DNA of 64,000 nt from the NCBI GenBank assembly GCA_020698575.1, contig CM036239.1, positions 44,419,763-44,483,762 on the forward strand, read 5' to 3'. The notes beneath the pieces are model-generated. The model was not told where the DNA came from. It saw nothing but the letters and a program-made list of their open reading frames with translations, and did not search any database. The position numbers and the translations under genes were made by a program. The stretch comes from Bostrychus sinensis. Taxonomy: Eukaryota > Chordata > Actinopteri > Gobiiformes > Eleotridae. Shown here piece after piece: positions 12,797 to 27,700 of this stretch. How positions within the stretch are numbered: position 1 is the first letter of the stretch; each line of letters begins with the position of its first letter.

Positions 12797-15700
12797 TCAG
12801 TCCACGTCGCTGAGGTCACTGACTGGCTCGTCCTGCACGATGCTCAGGTGGTTCATGGCACGGCTGAAGGCGATCTGGACAGCTTTACGAATGCTGGACG
12901 TGCGACCTTCCATCATCTTGATCTTGTCTATGGTCTTGTCCATCCCCAGGGGAACCATCTTGGATCTAGGAAGCCACTGCCTGAGGCGGGAAAACAACAT
13001 GAGTATCATGAACAGACTCACCAGTGGATCTTTTTTCCTTAAAGCTACACAAACTTTCAGGGATGTGAACCCAGTGAAGGACTAAAAGGACAAATACTGC
13101 TACCAACTAAGATGCACCAGTTACCTCTTCTTAAATATCCTGTATCTGTAAGTTGTGATGTCAGTTTGTGGGTTTGACTACATGTGTTCTTCTTCTAAAA
13201 GCTATGTATGTATAGACAGCTTTTTATAGGCAGTCAGACTTTAAAAGAAGAGCTAATTTCTCAATTTCATGTGAATAAACCATCAACACCAAGTTAAGGT
13301 TATTATTTTAATCATTTTCAGTCTCTGTGCATTGTGGTAAAAATACAGTGGTGCTTAAAATGGGAAAATAAAATCATGTTTTTCCATTTAAGAAAATACA
13401 ATACAAACATAATAATGCAGTCTAAGCTACTGCAATTTGCCTTCAATAGTGGTTCTCAATGGTCTGATTGTAAGATGCTATTTTTTCCCCCTGATTATTT
13501 TATTGTGACTCAATTTTTACAGACCCAAAATTATTATTCTAAATCCAACATTTATGGCTATTGTATTTTAAAACCCGTTTTACAATTCTATGTAAATAAA
13601 ACAACATTTAGGCTTATAATAATAATAGTAAGCTAAATATTGAAACTAAATGTAGGGAAACACTGTGCAATGCCAATAATGCTCCCAAAGCTACTCCTAA
13701 TAGTTACATACAGAAATGAATAATTGTCTAGCTACATTTAGCACCTTTTGGAAATAGTCTTCCAGACTCACTAGATTTAATTCAAAAGCCTCTTGAAGCC
13801 AAAGCCATTTGTTGCCTGTTGACAGTTTATACTACACAACCACAAGAGAATAATGGTCAGCTGATGGACAGGCTGACACGTTTACCCTTGTAGAGATGTG
13901 TGTCGCCTTAAATCACTCCCACAGGACCGGGGCACTCACCAGCTGCGCTTGTTGTCGAAGAAGAGCACGAGGTAGAGTTTCTCTTCAGCCTTGTACTGCA
14001 TCTGCTCCCCGATCCGCAGCACGTCTGTGGGGGGCAGGGGGATGGACACCCCGTTGTGCTGGCAGCCCACACGAGGCATGTGAGGGTCGATGATCTGGGC
14101 ACAGCGGGAGGGGCAAGAGAGGACAGTCACACACAAGCATGATCAGAAAAGCACATAAAAATATAGAAAATAAAATACATAAATGGGTGCACATTTAAAG
14201 GGACAGTTCAGCAATGTAAACGTGAAAAATATGGATTGTACTTTATCCCCTTCAGTTTGGAGAAGCAAACAGATGCAACATCACATAGACTAAGACCATG
14301 AACTGTGATGAACAGGGAAAGTATAGCTGTATGATTATGATTACTTTGTTTAATTGTTTGGCTCACAGATGATATTTCAGCAATATATTTTGAGAAGAAA
14401 TTGCAAAAACAATCACAGATACTTGTAAAGGTGAATTGCAAGTGAATAAATCTTCTATAATTTCAGCTTTTCCCCTTGGGGTCTGCCACATGCTTCAACT
14501 ACCTTCTAGTGTAGTGGTTTCCAACCATTTTGTCTCATGTCCCCCTTTTGTTTTTGTTTTTTTGTTAGTTTTTTTTTTTTTTTTTTCACATCATGAGCAC
14601 ACTCTTCCACTCATATGTGTTAATATTTCTTAAAAACTGTAATAAAAACATCTTTATTTCTTAGTACAAAGACACTTTATAACTCAAATTAAAAATAAAC
14701 AATAATCTGCCTACCTTTCAGATAAAACATAAAATAAAGAAATATAACAATAGAGACCCCTATTACATTAATGTTAATATATATTTTAATGCTCAATAAA
14801 AATTTATCATAATTTTAAACTCATAATAAATTAACTATAAAGAAAAAGTTAAATAATTTCATGAACTCCTCTTTGAAACTTCTAATAATAATATCTAGTA
14901 GTTTTACTTCCTTTTTATCAATGAGGCACTTGAGCTTGTCTTTTATAGGTTTCAATAGTTCAATTAAATATTTTTCTTATTGGAAATAAATTGTTAAATA
15001 ACTCCCCCTGGTGCTTTAGTGTGCAGTGATTTGCATACTGATTTGTCATAGGTTTAAAGCTGGGCGAAACTCCTCTCCATATACCCAGGCCTGGGACCAG
15101 CACAAAAAGTAAATGAGGAACATAAAAAATGTACTAACCCTCGAGCAATACATACTTTCAACCACAATTGTTGTTGAAGTTTTGTTATTGTAAAAAGTAT
15201 GTCACAAAGGCTGTCTCCAAAATTACTGTAGATTATAGGTTTCCCATCCATAAAAATCTTACATAACCTTTAACAAAACACTTAACTATCCCTTTAAAGG
15301 ATAGAGGTCTTTAACACAGTGAAAAGCTGCCCCCTAGAGGAAAAAGGGTCAAATAAATTACACTTTGGAAATTGAGGGTCAATATGTAGGACTCGTCTGA
15401 AAAGCCATGTTTATGTTCCAAAGTGTCTCTATGTGAAGTGATGGCAACCCTCCTGAGTAAGAGTTTATTAATTCACTGCCATGCATTTTATCCCACAAAC
15501 ACTCACCAAGGCAGGGTAGGAGGGGTATCCACTACACTTGGCCCAAACTAGCTTTAGGGGTTCCAGTGCAACTGTTGCAGCACTAGCGGGCATCCAAATA
15601 TTGCTGTTGCCAACCTCTATAGAAGCAGGAACAACACCAAACAAGTTAAGTGTGGGTTTAAACAGCACACAAACACATCTTCAAAGCCATGCAGTGAGAG

Positions 15701-18700
15701 CAGAGGCACAGCATCATCAGGGTTAGGAAATTAACAAATCCTTTTTTGAGCCAATGGGAATGACAAATATTAAAATTTTCTAACCACTTTTGCCATTTAA
15801 TTAGCCAAACATGAATATTAGATGAAGAAAGGCTCCCCAGCAAGCGACTGGTTCGGTGCCATAATGGCAGGGGCAGTGTACAGTCGCCTCTAGCTCAGCC
15901 AAAGTCACAGCACTTGGCTAATTGTAGAAGTTAATTTTCCAACCCAGTTTACTTCAGTGTGTGTGTGTCTGTGTGTGTGTGTGTAGTCCAGAATATTGGC
16001 TTATTAATATTGTTTATCAGCCAAAATACAAGAAAACTCAGCACTCATAATTTATTTTAACTTTTAAGATAACTGAGTACAAAATTAAAACAGTGCTCAT
16101 AAGAAACTAGATACAGTATTTCATGGAAATGGCTTAAGGATTAGGAATAACAATCTGAAGATCAATTAATAAATGCTGACAATATGTTTTAGGTGAGTTT
16201 TGCAGAATGTATATGTGGCAAAGGGTTGTTTAATACTAGTATATACACAGTGGCTTGCAAAAGTATTCACCCCTTTAGCATTTTTCCTTAATGGACCATT
16301 GGGAGTTTTATGTCAGTCACTTTACATTCTCATGTTTTTAATTGTGAAGCAAAATATTAAATTAGAAATAGGACAGAAAAACACAAAACTTAAGTGTGCA
16401 AAAGTATGTACCCCCTAAATGAGACCGAGTGTTGCTCACCCTCAGAAGTCACAGAAATTGTTTGATAAGTTTGGCCTGACTGTAATTCAACTGCCATTAT
16501 GCCACAAAACACAATTTAATGCATCATTACAACATGTAAAAGATAAGGAACCACACCAAACCTGCCTAAAGAGGACCATCTAAAACTCACAAACTGGGCC
16601 AGGAGTGCATTCATCAGAGAGGCAACAATAAGACCAAAGGTGACCCTGAAAGATCTGCAGAGTTCCACAGCAGAGACTGTTGTATCTGTCCCAGGACCAC
16701 TCTGAACCATACACTCCACAGAGCTGGGCTGTGTGGAGGAGTGGCCAGAAGATAGCACAAAGCTAGCACCTGACTGTGGCCCCGCTCTAAAGTGAAGCCT
16801 GGTGATGGCAGTGTCCTGCTGTGGGAATACTGAAGGAATAAAGTATGGGACTAAACACAGGACAATTTTTGAAGAAAACGACTCAAACTGTGCTGTACAA
16901 TGCATCCAACCTGAAGGAGCATGAGCTGTTTTTAGATGAAGAATGAACAGAAATCCCAATGATTTTATGAACCAAGCTCATAAACACTTATTCTAGAAAA
17001 GATGGAGCTGAAAGTCCTTCAGAAGGTGCTTCTACAGAGTACTAACTTGAGTGGGTACACGAGTTTTCTGTTTTTCTGTCATATTTGAAATTTGCTTTAC
17101 AATAAAAAATATTTTGCATCTTCATAGTTGTTGTCATGAGATGTAAAGAGACTGACATGAACCTCCCAATGATCCATTTGAATTCCAGCTTGTAAGGCAA
17201 CAATAAAGGAAAAATGTACGCCACTGTATATACATTTGTTTACTTTTTATGTAATCCAGTAAGGTAGATTTGGATTTTGTTGAAGCCATTTAGATTCCCA
17301 CCACAGAGAAAGCAGCCATACAGTGTTAAGAAACTGCAGCACATTTTATAGCTTTCTCTTATTTTAGTAGTGCAAATAAATACAATATTATATTATATTA
17401 TATTATGATATTGTTTTGAAGTGAATTTTTTGAGTTGTATAAATCATTTTAAAATGCATTTTATGGAAATGTGACTGGTTCTTATCATTGTAAATGTACA
17501 TTTTTGTGAAATTGAATACACACTCAACGTACCAGCGGCTAATCGGGCTGCTTTGGCAAAATTCCCGGTTTCTATGCAGGCAATTAATTCGCTTTTGTCG
17601 TCCACAGTGTGTCTCCGTACCAAGGCAGGTTTTCCCTTTCCGCATTTTGGAAGACTGAGAATAGTGCTAAAAGTAAAATAGCAGAAGTAAAAGTACAATA
17701 AATCATATCACTGCACTCGCCAGTATTGTTTCTTAATTCCCTCCTTTCATCTTCACGTTTAACAGCCGGTCCTGTGTGGCTGAATGAAAAACAAAATGAA
17801 ACAATTACCTGGTGCTTCCTGGCAAACTGCTGCAAGAAGAGATGGATGACTCAGAGGCACAGCGCCTTCGCGGCTCCACAGGTCGACTGGCTCTGCTGGG
17901 AACTTCACGCTGCTTCCGCTCATCTTCCTCCAGGAAACCACTCGGCAAACCTGAAAGGCAGGAAAAAAAAAAAAAAAACTATTAATATTCACAAAAACAG
18001 AGCAATTTGACCAACTATTACATTCTCAAAGTTATTTTTCAAGCAACCATCTTTAATGAACTTAGCCAGGACAAATCCAAGATCTAAAAAATGATGTACC
18101 ACATAAAATCTTTGCTTTCAATTTCAATTCCTGGTTGATTTTAATTAGAAGAACTGATGTCAAAGAAGCGATATTTTTAGTTAGAGCCAGTACTATGAAC
18201 CCAACTGATTAGTGTACATGACATACTAGCTAATTGTATTGTTTTATGCTGTTGGATTGAAGAGCTGTAGGACCGAAGTACTGTATTGCTAATTTAATCA
18301 GGAAAGATACTTTAATTTAACTTAACAAATGAGTGATTATACACTACTCTTAAACAGATGCATTTTTTTCTTGTACGAGGTTTTATTATCTAAAAGCACA
18401 TTTTATTATTAATCTTATCTGAAAAATCAAGGCTTTAAGACATCATACAGGCTTTTTATAATTACAAAAAAAATAAAAATACTATTTAAGTGCTGGTTAT
18501 GTCTGCTTATACAAAGAAACATAAGAGAAAAGGGAAGCAAAGTGAAATGCAAATACAAATTTAAGGTATCTAGATTGGTTTAATATAATGGCTTATTTGT
18601 TGTTCCGAATTGGGTCAGTTTGACTTTTTAATAACAAAAAAGGAAAAGAGGTTGCTATGTTATTCTTGGGGCACTGGAGCTGGAATTATGACGGGGAGTT

Positions 18701-21700
18701 TTCAGGGACAACTACTTCTTTTTGAATGTTCAACAAATTTAAGGTCCCCTTTTATGCTAAATTAACTTTTTTGAGCTTTTAACAAAGTTATAATGTAGTT
18801 TACAGCTGTAGTATTATCCATGCTTGTTTGAGTAATCCTGTATGCTCAGCCCGTCCCTTCTGAAGATCTGGAAATACATGGCTCTCACCAGTCTATGCTG
18901 GTACATGAAACCAGAATCTGCTACTGCACATTAGAGGTAAGATCTTAAGCCCGAGCCCGAGTCCGAACCCGACCCGGCCCGAAATTCGGGTCGGGTAGGG
19001 ACTAAAATGACAATCATTACGTTCGGGTCGGGTCGGGCCGGGCTTCTCTCTCGCTGACTTTTTTAATAAATATATGTTTATAAAAATGTATACTAAAACG
19101 ATGTGTGGATACTAAACTAAGGAATACTTGTTATAAATAAATAATTTGGTTAAAACAGAGAAGGCGCTGTAAGGTAATTGCTATATAACTACTACTAAAC
19201 AGGAAGCGCAGAGCCAGGGCACGCTTTGCGCACTTGTCGTGAATGTAATCTTCCCTCCGCAAGTCCGCATCTATTTTGTTTAGGTATCCCTGATATGGAG
19301 CAGCAAGAAGTCAAGGATAAACTTAAGACAGGGGAACTGAAAAGGCAAACACGCACCGCCGGTAAGAGTGAGGCTGCAGTATTTCTCCGCGTAATTAGGC
19401 GAGTGCGCATCAAGATCTCTCTTTCACTCTCTTTGTCTGGCCTCTTATTCTGTGTTCCAGCGTTATTTCGTTGTGCAAATGCATTTATCATGATCATAAA
19501 AATATGTAGATTATTTTAACCTTAAGAAATCTTGTGTTTTTTTCTGCCAAAAATACTATGGGATAAATTGAAATTTCGGGTTTGCTTCGAGCTCGGGCCT
19601 GCAAATCAAGTTAACTGGTCGGTCTCGGGCTGGGTTGGGCTTTAATGCCCGCGGGCCTGGGTCGGGTCGGGCTGGATTTTTTAGGCCCGATCTTACCTCT
19701 ACCACACATTTCTTCACCAGGCTCGTTCTCATCATTTCAGCGCTTAAATTGCCATCACTACAAAGCAGTGAGCTAATTTATCTATCTTTTAGCATAATGC
19801 TGCTGATAGAAATGCTAAATACCTATTTTATGATCTGTCCATTCCCTATCTTTACCAGCAGGGGGCGACAGACACCTAATCCAAACATTCTCTGCAAATT
19901 CCCCAAAAGAAGACGTTTTCCATACATATACATTATTTTAAGTTTTAAAATGTGAAATACTAATTCAAAGGTGTTTTAAAAAGCCTGAAAAAAGCATAAA
20001 ATAGCTTTAACTTTTTCTAAACCAGACTTCTAATACTGGCTGGACATATCTTTACCAGTGTCAAGTCGTTTGACTGGGGACTCGCCCTCATTGTCCTGCT
20101 CTTCCTTGCCTCCTTCTTCTTCTCCACATCTGTTTGCGCTATGTTTCCTCTTTTTGTGCAGCAGGTTCTCCAGTTGGGGTATGACCACTGACAGGACGGA
20201 TTGGGAGCCCATCTCATCTTCTCCCTGCTCCCCTGCACCTTCATTTACATCAGCTTTGTCAGACACTGTGTCCCCAATTTGAAGGAGTTTTTGGGGACTG
20301 GTAACCTTTGACTTTCGGAACAACACCGTGGTGCGCCGATTGACCTCGCCTGTGGGCTCTGCAACTGTAGACATCGTATCTCTGTCCACTAAAGAACTCT
20401 CATGGGAGTGGCCATTGAGGCACGGGGCTGAAAGTAAGTCTGGTATTTCTCCATCAAACAGTGAAGATTCACAATGACTTTTGTCTTCACAGTCTTGTTC
20501 TACATGTATTGGTTTAAGGGTAGGGGGTTCAGGGTCCGCTTCTGAGTGGATGAGAGGAGGTATGGAGTCCGAGGGCTCTAGTTTTGGAGGAAGAGATTTA
20601 TCGCCTGTGAGGACGAGAGAAAAAAGCACAAAGACAAAGCAATTTAAATTGTGACTTTTGTCAAGGAACTAGCATTAATCACCTAAACTGTAACTACAAG
20701 TATAACACACATTATTCATCTTACGGCTTACAGGCAGTTTCTATAGTTTGTGCCATTTTTTTTTTTTTTAAGCTTAAGCAATTGGTTTTCTTTGCCTTGT
20801 GGGGACACTACAGCAAAGTCTTTCAATGTCGGGTTTAGTAAGTAAGAATAATAGCAGTGTAGTCCTTTTAGTCTTTATATGTGGCGCATATGAGAACAGA
20901 ATAACAGCAGTCCACAAACGCAACAAGGACCAACTAATTCATATTTGTAAATAATGAATTGTCTAAAGTTCTCCATTCAAATAAAATGACTTGTATTTTC
21001 TTGCAATAAAATAAAAATAGACACAAAACAACCAACAACAGTCTACGCAGAGGAACCTACATCATAAAGGACCCATCCTGTACCCAGTACATGAAATGTT
21101 CACACCCCTTCCCACCCTCTGCACTCTTGGCAGCCTCAAATCCAGAACAAAGCTGAAATCTCAAATACTGAAGAACTTGTCTCTATGCCCCCACTAAAGA
21201 TCAGACATTTTGTTTACTTCTGTTTTTGCATGAGAAATAATCCCTGTGACATAAAACAAAATAACTGCAGTGATTTAATGCACAGTAAGGCATGTACATA
21301 ACCCATATTGCGAGTGCTGGGCATCTGGTGTTCATGGTAAATATGGCCCTCGGTTACTATGAAAGGCACCATTTGCACCGCCCATAAAGAGGCACTAGGG
21401 CTTCTGTTTAGAGTCTGCATATCCTCCCTGTGCTGCTGCTGTGGGTTCTATTTTCAGAGACAAACATGCACAGATTAATGGGTATGGCGATTTGAAATAC
21501 CCCATAGTAATTGAATGATTGTCTATTATATGTTGCCTCTAAGTGTTAGCTGTGCTATAATTCTATCTTGTGACCACAGCGACCGGGATAGGCCTAGATA
21601 CACCGCAAAAAAAGACAAATTGTAGAAAATAAATTATTTATGGAGCATAGAGCTAAAAATGTATGGTGATATCCTAAGGGGACGAGACAGAGACCAGCAC

Positions 21701-24700
21701 AAAATGTTTTAAAAATTATGGATTATGATTTTTAAAACATTAAAAACATGTTAAAAACATTTCTAAACTCTGTCCCTCCCTTTCCCAATCTGATGCTGAA
21801 AAACTGATCCATGCCTTTGTCTCCTCGCGACTTGACTATTGCAACGCCCTCCTCGTTGGGATCTCTGGCAGGATCCTGCAGAAGCTCCAGCACATCCAGA
21901 ACTGCGCTGCCATGATCCTGACGAGGAGGCGTAAATACGATCACATCACCCCTGTTCTCCGCTCACTTCACTGGCTGCCCATTCAACATCGGATTAATTA
22001 TAAACTCTGCCTCCTCACCTATCATTGCATACATGGAACTGCCCCGGCCTACCTCTCAGAGCTTCTCACATCATACACCACCTTACGACACCTTCACTCA
22101 TCCTCCACCCACTGCCTCCATCAGCCCAGGACCAAACTCTACACTATGGGAGACAGAGCTTTCCAGGCTGCAGCCCCACGCCTGTGGAATGCCCTCCCAG
22201 AGTCTCTGAGGGCACCTCAGAGTGTGGAGGCCTTTAAGAAAGAACTAAAGACATTCCTGTTTAAAAAGGCCTACTAGGATTTTGCCTTGTTTTCTCTTGT
22301 GTTAGGATGTTTTTAAATGTAATTTGTAAGTGTTTTTATGCTCTCACTGTAGCACTTTTAGATTTCACTGAAATGTAAAGTGCATTACAAATAAAGTGTA
22401 TTATTATTTTTTTTTTGTTTGTTTGTTTGTTTATGCTGGTAAGACCTCTAATTTATAACCTCTTTTAACACCACATCATATCATGTAGGGCTCGCAAAAT
22501 TACTAGCCCAATGTCCTGGGGCAATTACTTTTTTCTCTCGGGTAATCAAAATTTGACAGCCCCTGCCCGACGGGCTATCACACAAACTGTAAAGAAATAT
22601 TTATTACATCTGTAACAGAGGCAGAATACATTTTGTTGTTTGTGGCGCAAGACCGTCTGGGCTCTGTGTGACAAGACGTCACCGTCCCTCAGCCCCTCCC
22701 CTGTCCACAGACCGGGATCTGTCAATCATTGGTGCGGGCTGGACCATTGTCTGTTAAACTTACAATAACTTTCTCACAAAATTACAAAACTATTTTGGTG
22801 GGCTCTAAACTAAAAGCGTCTGACAATAGAGAAGGCAAGAGAAATGTGAGAAAAATCCATTCGCACATAGCGGGTTTGGACGCCAATGAGGGCGGGAAGA
22901 GAACTCATAAACATTTGCTGTCCCGTTTGTAGCTTGGTAAACAGCCTTGTGAATGATGATCCTCAGCTTTTAAAAAGGCCCAGTCACACTGATCAGAGGC
23001 CCAAGAGGCTTCAGGACAGAGTCAGAAGTAGAGTCAGGGCAGAGGGGAGAAGCGGGCACTGCACTGGAGTGCTACGGGAGGGGCTGCTCTGAGGAGGTTA
23101 TTGTCATTTGTGTGAATAAATGAACATAAACATCACAAACGTCTCTCAGCAGCGGACACTACAGTATAACAAGTATAACAATGGAGATTTGGACACAACT
23201 TAACACCCAGTAACTCCTCACTGTAAACCATTTCAGCATTAACCAAGTTAACCAGCAGCAGCTGAAAATGTTGAACTGAGCACCTGAGCAAAGGGACAGA
23301 GCTAGTACTGAAGCTATTCATCTTTAGCTCATGCCTGTAAATGATTTTAATTTAGCTTAATTCAGTAGGCTATGTTTATACATGACCATATGCATTTACA
23401 AGATAGGAGTCCTGTTGCCTTTACAAATAGGTCAGATGGCATTTAAAATATATAAAAAACATAAAATATAAAAATGCTGCAAAAGGGTAGCTCCAGGTAT
23501 TGTTTTAAGACCTTTTAACGCTACTACCAACAATAGGACAATAATGCATTTCAATGATAAAATTTCTTCAATAAATATATTTTGTTATTGTGGTGACACT
23601 ACTTTTTGTAATGTTAACATAATGTTTTGACAAATTTTAAGACCTAGATGAACTAAATTTAATATCTACTTTTAATATTTAATACTTTTTATTGTCATTT
23701 GAATGCTTTAAGACCTTGGGGATACCCTGTATACATACCTTCATCATCTGTATAATGCCCATTTGCTTTTAATCTCTCCTCTTGAGGTTTACTTGTTTCT
23801 GAGTGGCCCGAGGACAAAGACACAGATGTGGAAGAACTGTGGCGATGAGAGGGTAGGACTCTCTTTAGACTCATTTCATTTCGAACGTCATTGATGGTCT
23901 TTTTTAGCAGTTTGAGCCGTTTGCTGCGGGAGGGACTGGACTTCATGGAGCAGGTCAGGTCAAACTTCTCCAATAACTGCTGCAGCTGCTTCTCCAAAGA
24001 GAGATGAGAGCGATTGGCTGGCACGAGTAGACGGTCAACTGAAGACAATCACAAAATACAGAAGTCAATAAACGAACTGTGCTTTAATAAACACATAATT
24101 CTATTTTTTTATTTGTAGTACTTATTTATTTTTGTTATGAAAATTTTAGGAAAGGTCAGTGATGGGCCAAGCACAAAATTACACTTGTGCAGGACTTGTG
24201 CTGATCTTCACTACAGAAAACATTTGGTTGAGGCTACTGCTGCCAAAGGAGGGTCAGCCAGTTTTTAAATCCAAAGATTCACATACATTTTCAGTCCTGC
24301 ATTGTGAATGTTTATATAAATGTTCAGTAAAACATGAAAACATTTTTTTATTTATTTATTTTTTGCAGTGTTACTTTAGGCAGACTGAGTTTGTCTATTG
24401 TTGTGACTTAGATGAAGATCAGATCACATTTTATGACGAAATCATGCAGAAATCCAAGTAATTCGAAAGGGTTCATACTTTTTCTTGCAACTGTATATTG
24501 TATAGAAAAAATAACCATTCCTTTTTCTTGTCTGTATTAATTAAGCTTTTGTGAATTATAAAAGGGGTGTATACATTCATGTTTTATATATTATGAATAA
24601 TTTATGACACTGGCGCAGCAAAAAACATTCATATTATCATATATTATTATGTTCATCCTCTACAGTCCTGGCAGAATTTGTGACCACTTTTGGCCACATT

Positions 24701-27700
24701 TGACTGTGAAAAAAGTGCAGCATTGTAACACCGTTATTATCGAATATACCATTATCAAACAAAGTATCGATATCAGTATTGTGTCACAAAACATCACTTT
24801 TTTTTCAGCCCTTTAGATACACCTTTTTTCTTTTGTTCATAGCCCCGGTCTTAAACTTTTGCACAGTACTGTAAACAAGATAATCTATTTTCAATGATTG
24901 TCTTACCATCTTCCCAAGAAAATGTAGGAGCTGTTCTGAGTTCAGGAGCCTCATCCAAATGCATGCCACTTTCTGTATCAAACCCAATTGTCTCCGCATC
25001 CCGACGGGCTTTTCTCAGCAAGGCTCCGCCCTGGTCTCGCAGACGAACAGCAGCTCGGTAGAAATAGGTGTCCTTCGAGTTGTACTTCATGCAATTGTCA
25101 ATGATAAGGTTGAAGTCGTCCTCAAACTGGTCAAAGCTTCGGTAGATTTGGGCGTCGACGTGCTGCCGCATGGTGGAGAAGTCCATCGGGTGTTTAATGT
25201 GGTCAAGGTAGTCCGGCACCTAGACAAAAATACAACAAAACAATAAAAGGGTCAATGACAAAACATGAAATTTTCAGCGTCCATAGCGTCCAACATTACT
25301 AAAATGTATTTATTTGAAGACATGAAGTAGTTGAAGATGTTCTTTAAACATGGATCTATTAAGACAGTAAAATGCAGTTAGTTTTTGAGACTTGTATTTT
25401 AAATTTAGATTCAGATGTCCAAAATGTCATGTGGTGTGACTACCCGGACTATGTCTGACTTTAAGCTGCAAAAAAGTCTCTAGAATAATCTACAATGTTA
25501 GTTAGCCAGTTTAGGTATTTAAAATTTGACTAAAAAATACAGTGACATGGAAATCACAAAATGTAGCAAATCTGTGCAAAAAAACGGCAAATGCCTAGAA
25601 ACCACTGAGAGGCATGTGTGATGAACTGAGTTTTTTAAGAAAATATGATGTAGTTTTTATTTTAGATTAAATTGTGTGCTTGTCACACCATATGATGCTG
25701 ATTTGAATAATTCATTTTAAAAAATTAAATACAAAATTTAAAAAAAGTATTGTGTATCTTTAAACACTTCAGACTCAGTACAACACATTTTGGTTTTATC
25801 CCTAAATTTTTAAGTTGACCAAAACATTTTTTTATTTTTTTTTGGCAGCTTAAACTTAATATACCCTAAAATAATTTACAGTGGAGTTATTCTTTCCAAA
25901 TGTACAAGGCTAAAGATTTTTATAAAAAGTAAATCCACTAACAGTGATGAGGTGATATCATGGTATTTATTGAACCAGCTACAGGTTCTATAAAGTACAA
26001 ATATAATGCAGAAAAGTGTTCTTTATTAGTATATAGTATTTTTCACATGAAAGGACCTATCACAGCTCAAAGAAGGCAATATTGTTATAAAAAAGTTATA
26101 GTTCATTCAGATCCAGAGTAATGTGGGCCAAGTAAACATCAAATAATTATTGTTCAGAACTTATGAAGACCAAAAAAGATGGGGTGTGGGGCCAGATTTG
26201 TTTCCAAGCACTCCCCTTAAAACCCTACATACTGTGCCTTTACAAAATAAATCAGGTTTAAAGACTATTTAGGCATTTTTGTACATCCAAACCAAATAGC
26301 ATATCCATAATGAAAAAGAAAACATATCTTTTAAGTCCTGTCCTGATAAACATGACCACAGCCCATACAAAACATGTCTAGATAGCTAATAAATAATGTG
26401 AAAATAAAGTTATGCGCCCAACGTGGGGCTCGAACCCACGACCCTGAGATTAAGAGTCTCATGCTCTACCGACTGAGCTAGCCAGGCTTACGTAAGCCTA
26501 ACTTGTGGTTTTAGTGATGTCACCATCTGCTGCTGGCCTGCAATCTCAGGTTTCACTCTTCAGGAAGTCATTTTTACTCTTATGAGGAAGCCAACATTAC
26601 TCAGCGTAACCACTTACTCACAGTTCACCAAAAGGAACTGACACAGACAAACCAAACCTTGGTCTGCACAAGTGTAGAGTTTTTGTTGTTATATCAAGAA
26701 CACTTACATTGCATTTTGTTTCTGTTTTAATTCACATGCAATACAGCTGTGTACTGATTTTGTGGCATGTGTACTGTATTTGTGTGAATTTAAGAGTTTA
26801 AATACCCCGCCTACGGCCCAAAGTTACTGGGATAGGCTCCAGTCACCCGTGACCCCTAACGGGAATAAGCGGTAGAAAATGAATGAATGAATGAAGAGTT
26901 TAAATAGGCTTGATAAATAAAAGTGTAATGTAAAACAAAAAACCTCTGAAACTGCAGACGATAACAAAAAATCCATGCCTCCAGTCCAGAGTAACAACAA
27001 ATATTACAAAGTATAATCCTAACTATTTAAGTTTGATTTCTGACTCTGTGATGCTTTATCTAATCTGAATAGAAAGAAAAGCTATCGCCCAACGTGGGGC
27101 TCGAACCCACGACCCTGAGATTAAGAGTCTCATGCTCTACCGACTGAGCTAGCCGGGCTTAGAAGCTAGCTAGCTAGCTAGCTAAATAAAATAAATACAT
27201 AATTTTATCATTCTATCAGCCAAGCACAGGTACTGACCATGTCTCAAGTTTACCTCATTGATGTCAACTGGTTGAGTGAAGATCTTTGCTTGATCTTTTG
27301 CTTGGAGTTGTTCCAAAACGGCTCTGAGCAAAGTACTGAAGGGGGTCAACTGCATCTCAAGAACAGTCTCCTGGAGCCTAATCTGGAAAACGCAAGAACA
27401 ATGCCTATTGTTTAACCTCAATTAGTAGACTAACTATGCCCAATTTAACACCTACAGTATTTCTATCAGTAATACCTCTTCTCTTTTGAGCTTCTCCCTC
27501 TTTCGGATCAGTTCTAGTAACAGCCGTGCTCTCTCCAGGTCGTGTCGAAGTCGGTGCCAAACCTTAAGCTGGTCCTTGAGTGCTTGGCTCTCTTCATTGT
27601 TCCGTTTCTGTAAATTCAAAACAATATGTCAAAAACTCTCGATCAAACATAAAACAATAAAGGCAGCCTTTATCAGCTGTGCATGCCTCTAGAGAAGCTC

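Noticed and set aside
16516..16959. 147-codon minus-strand frame
   Set aside because: It is inside a Tc1-like element and on the strand opposite to the transposase-like sequence.
21912..22277. 121-codon frame as a host gene
   Set aside because: It is the C-terminal end of an L2-like LINE, so it is annotated as a mobile element.
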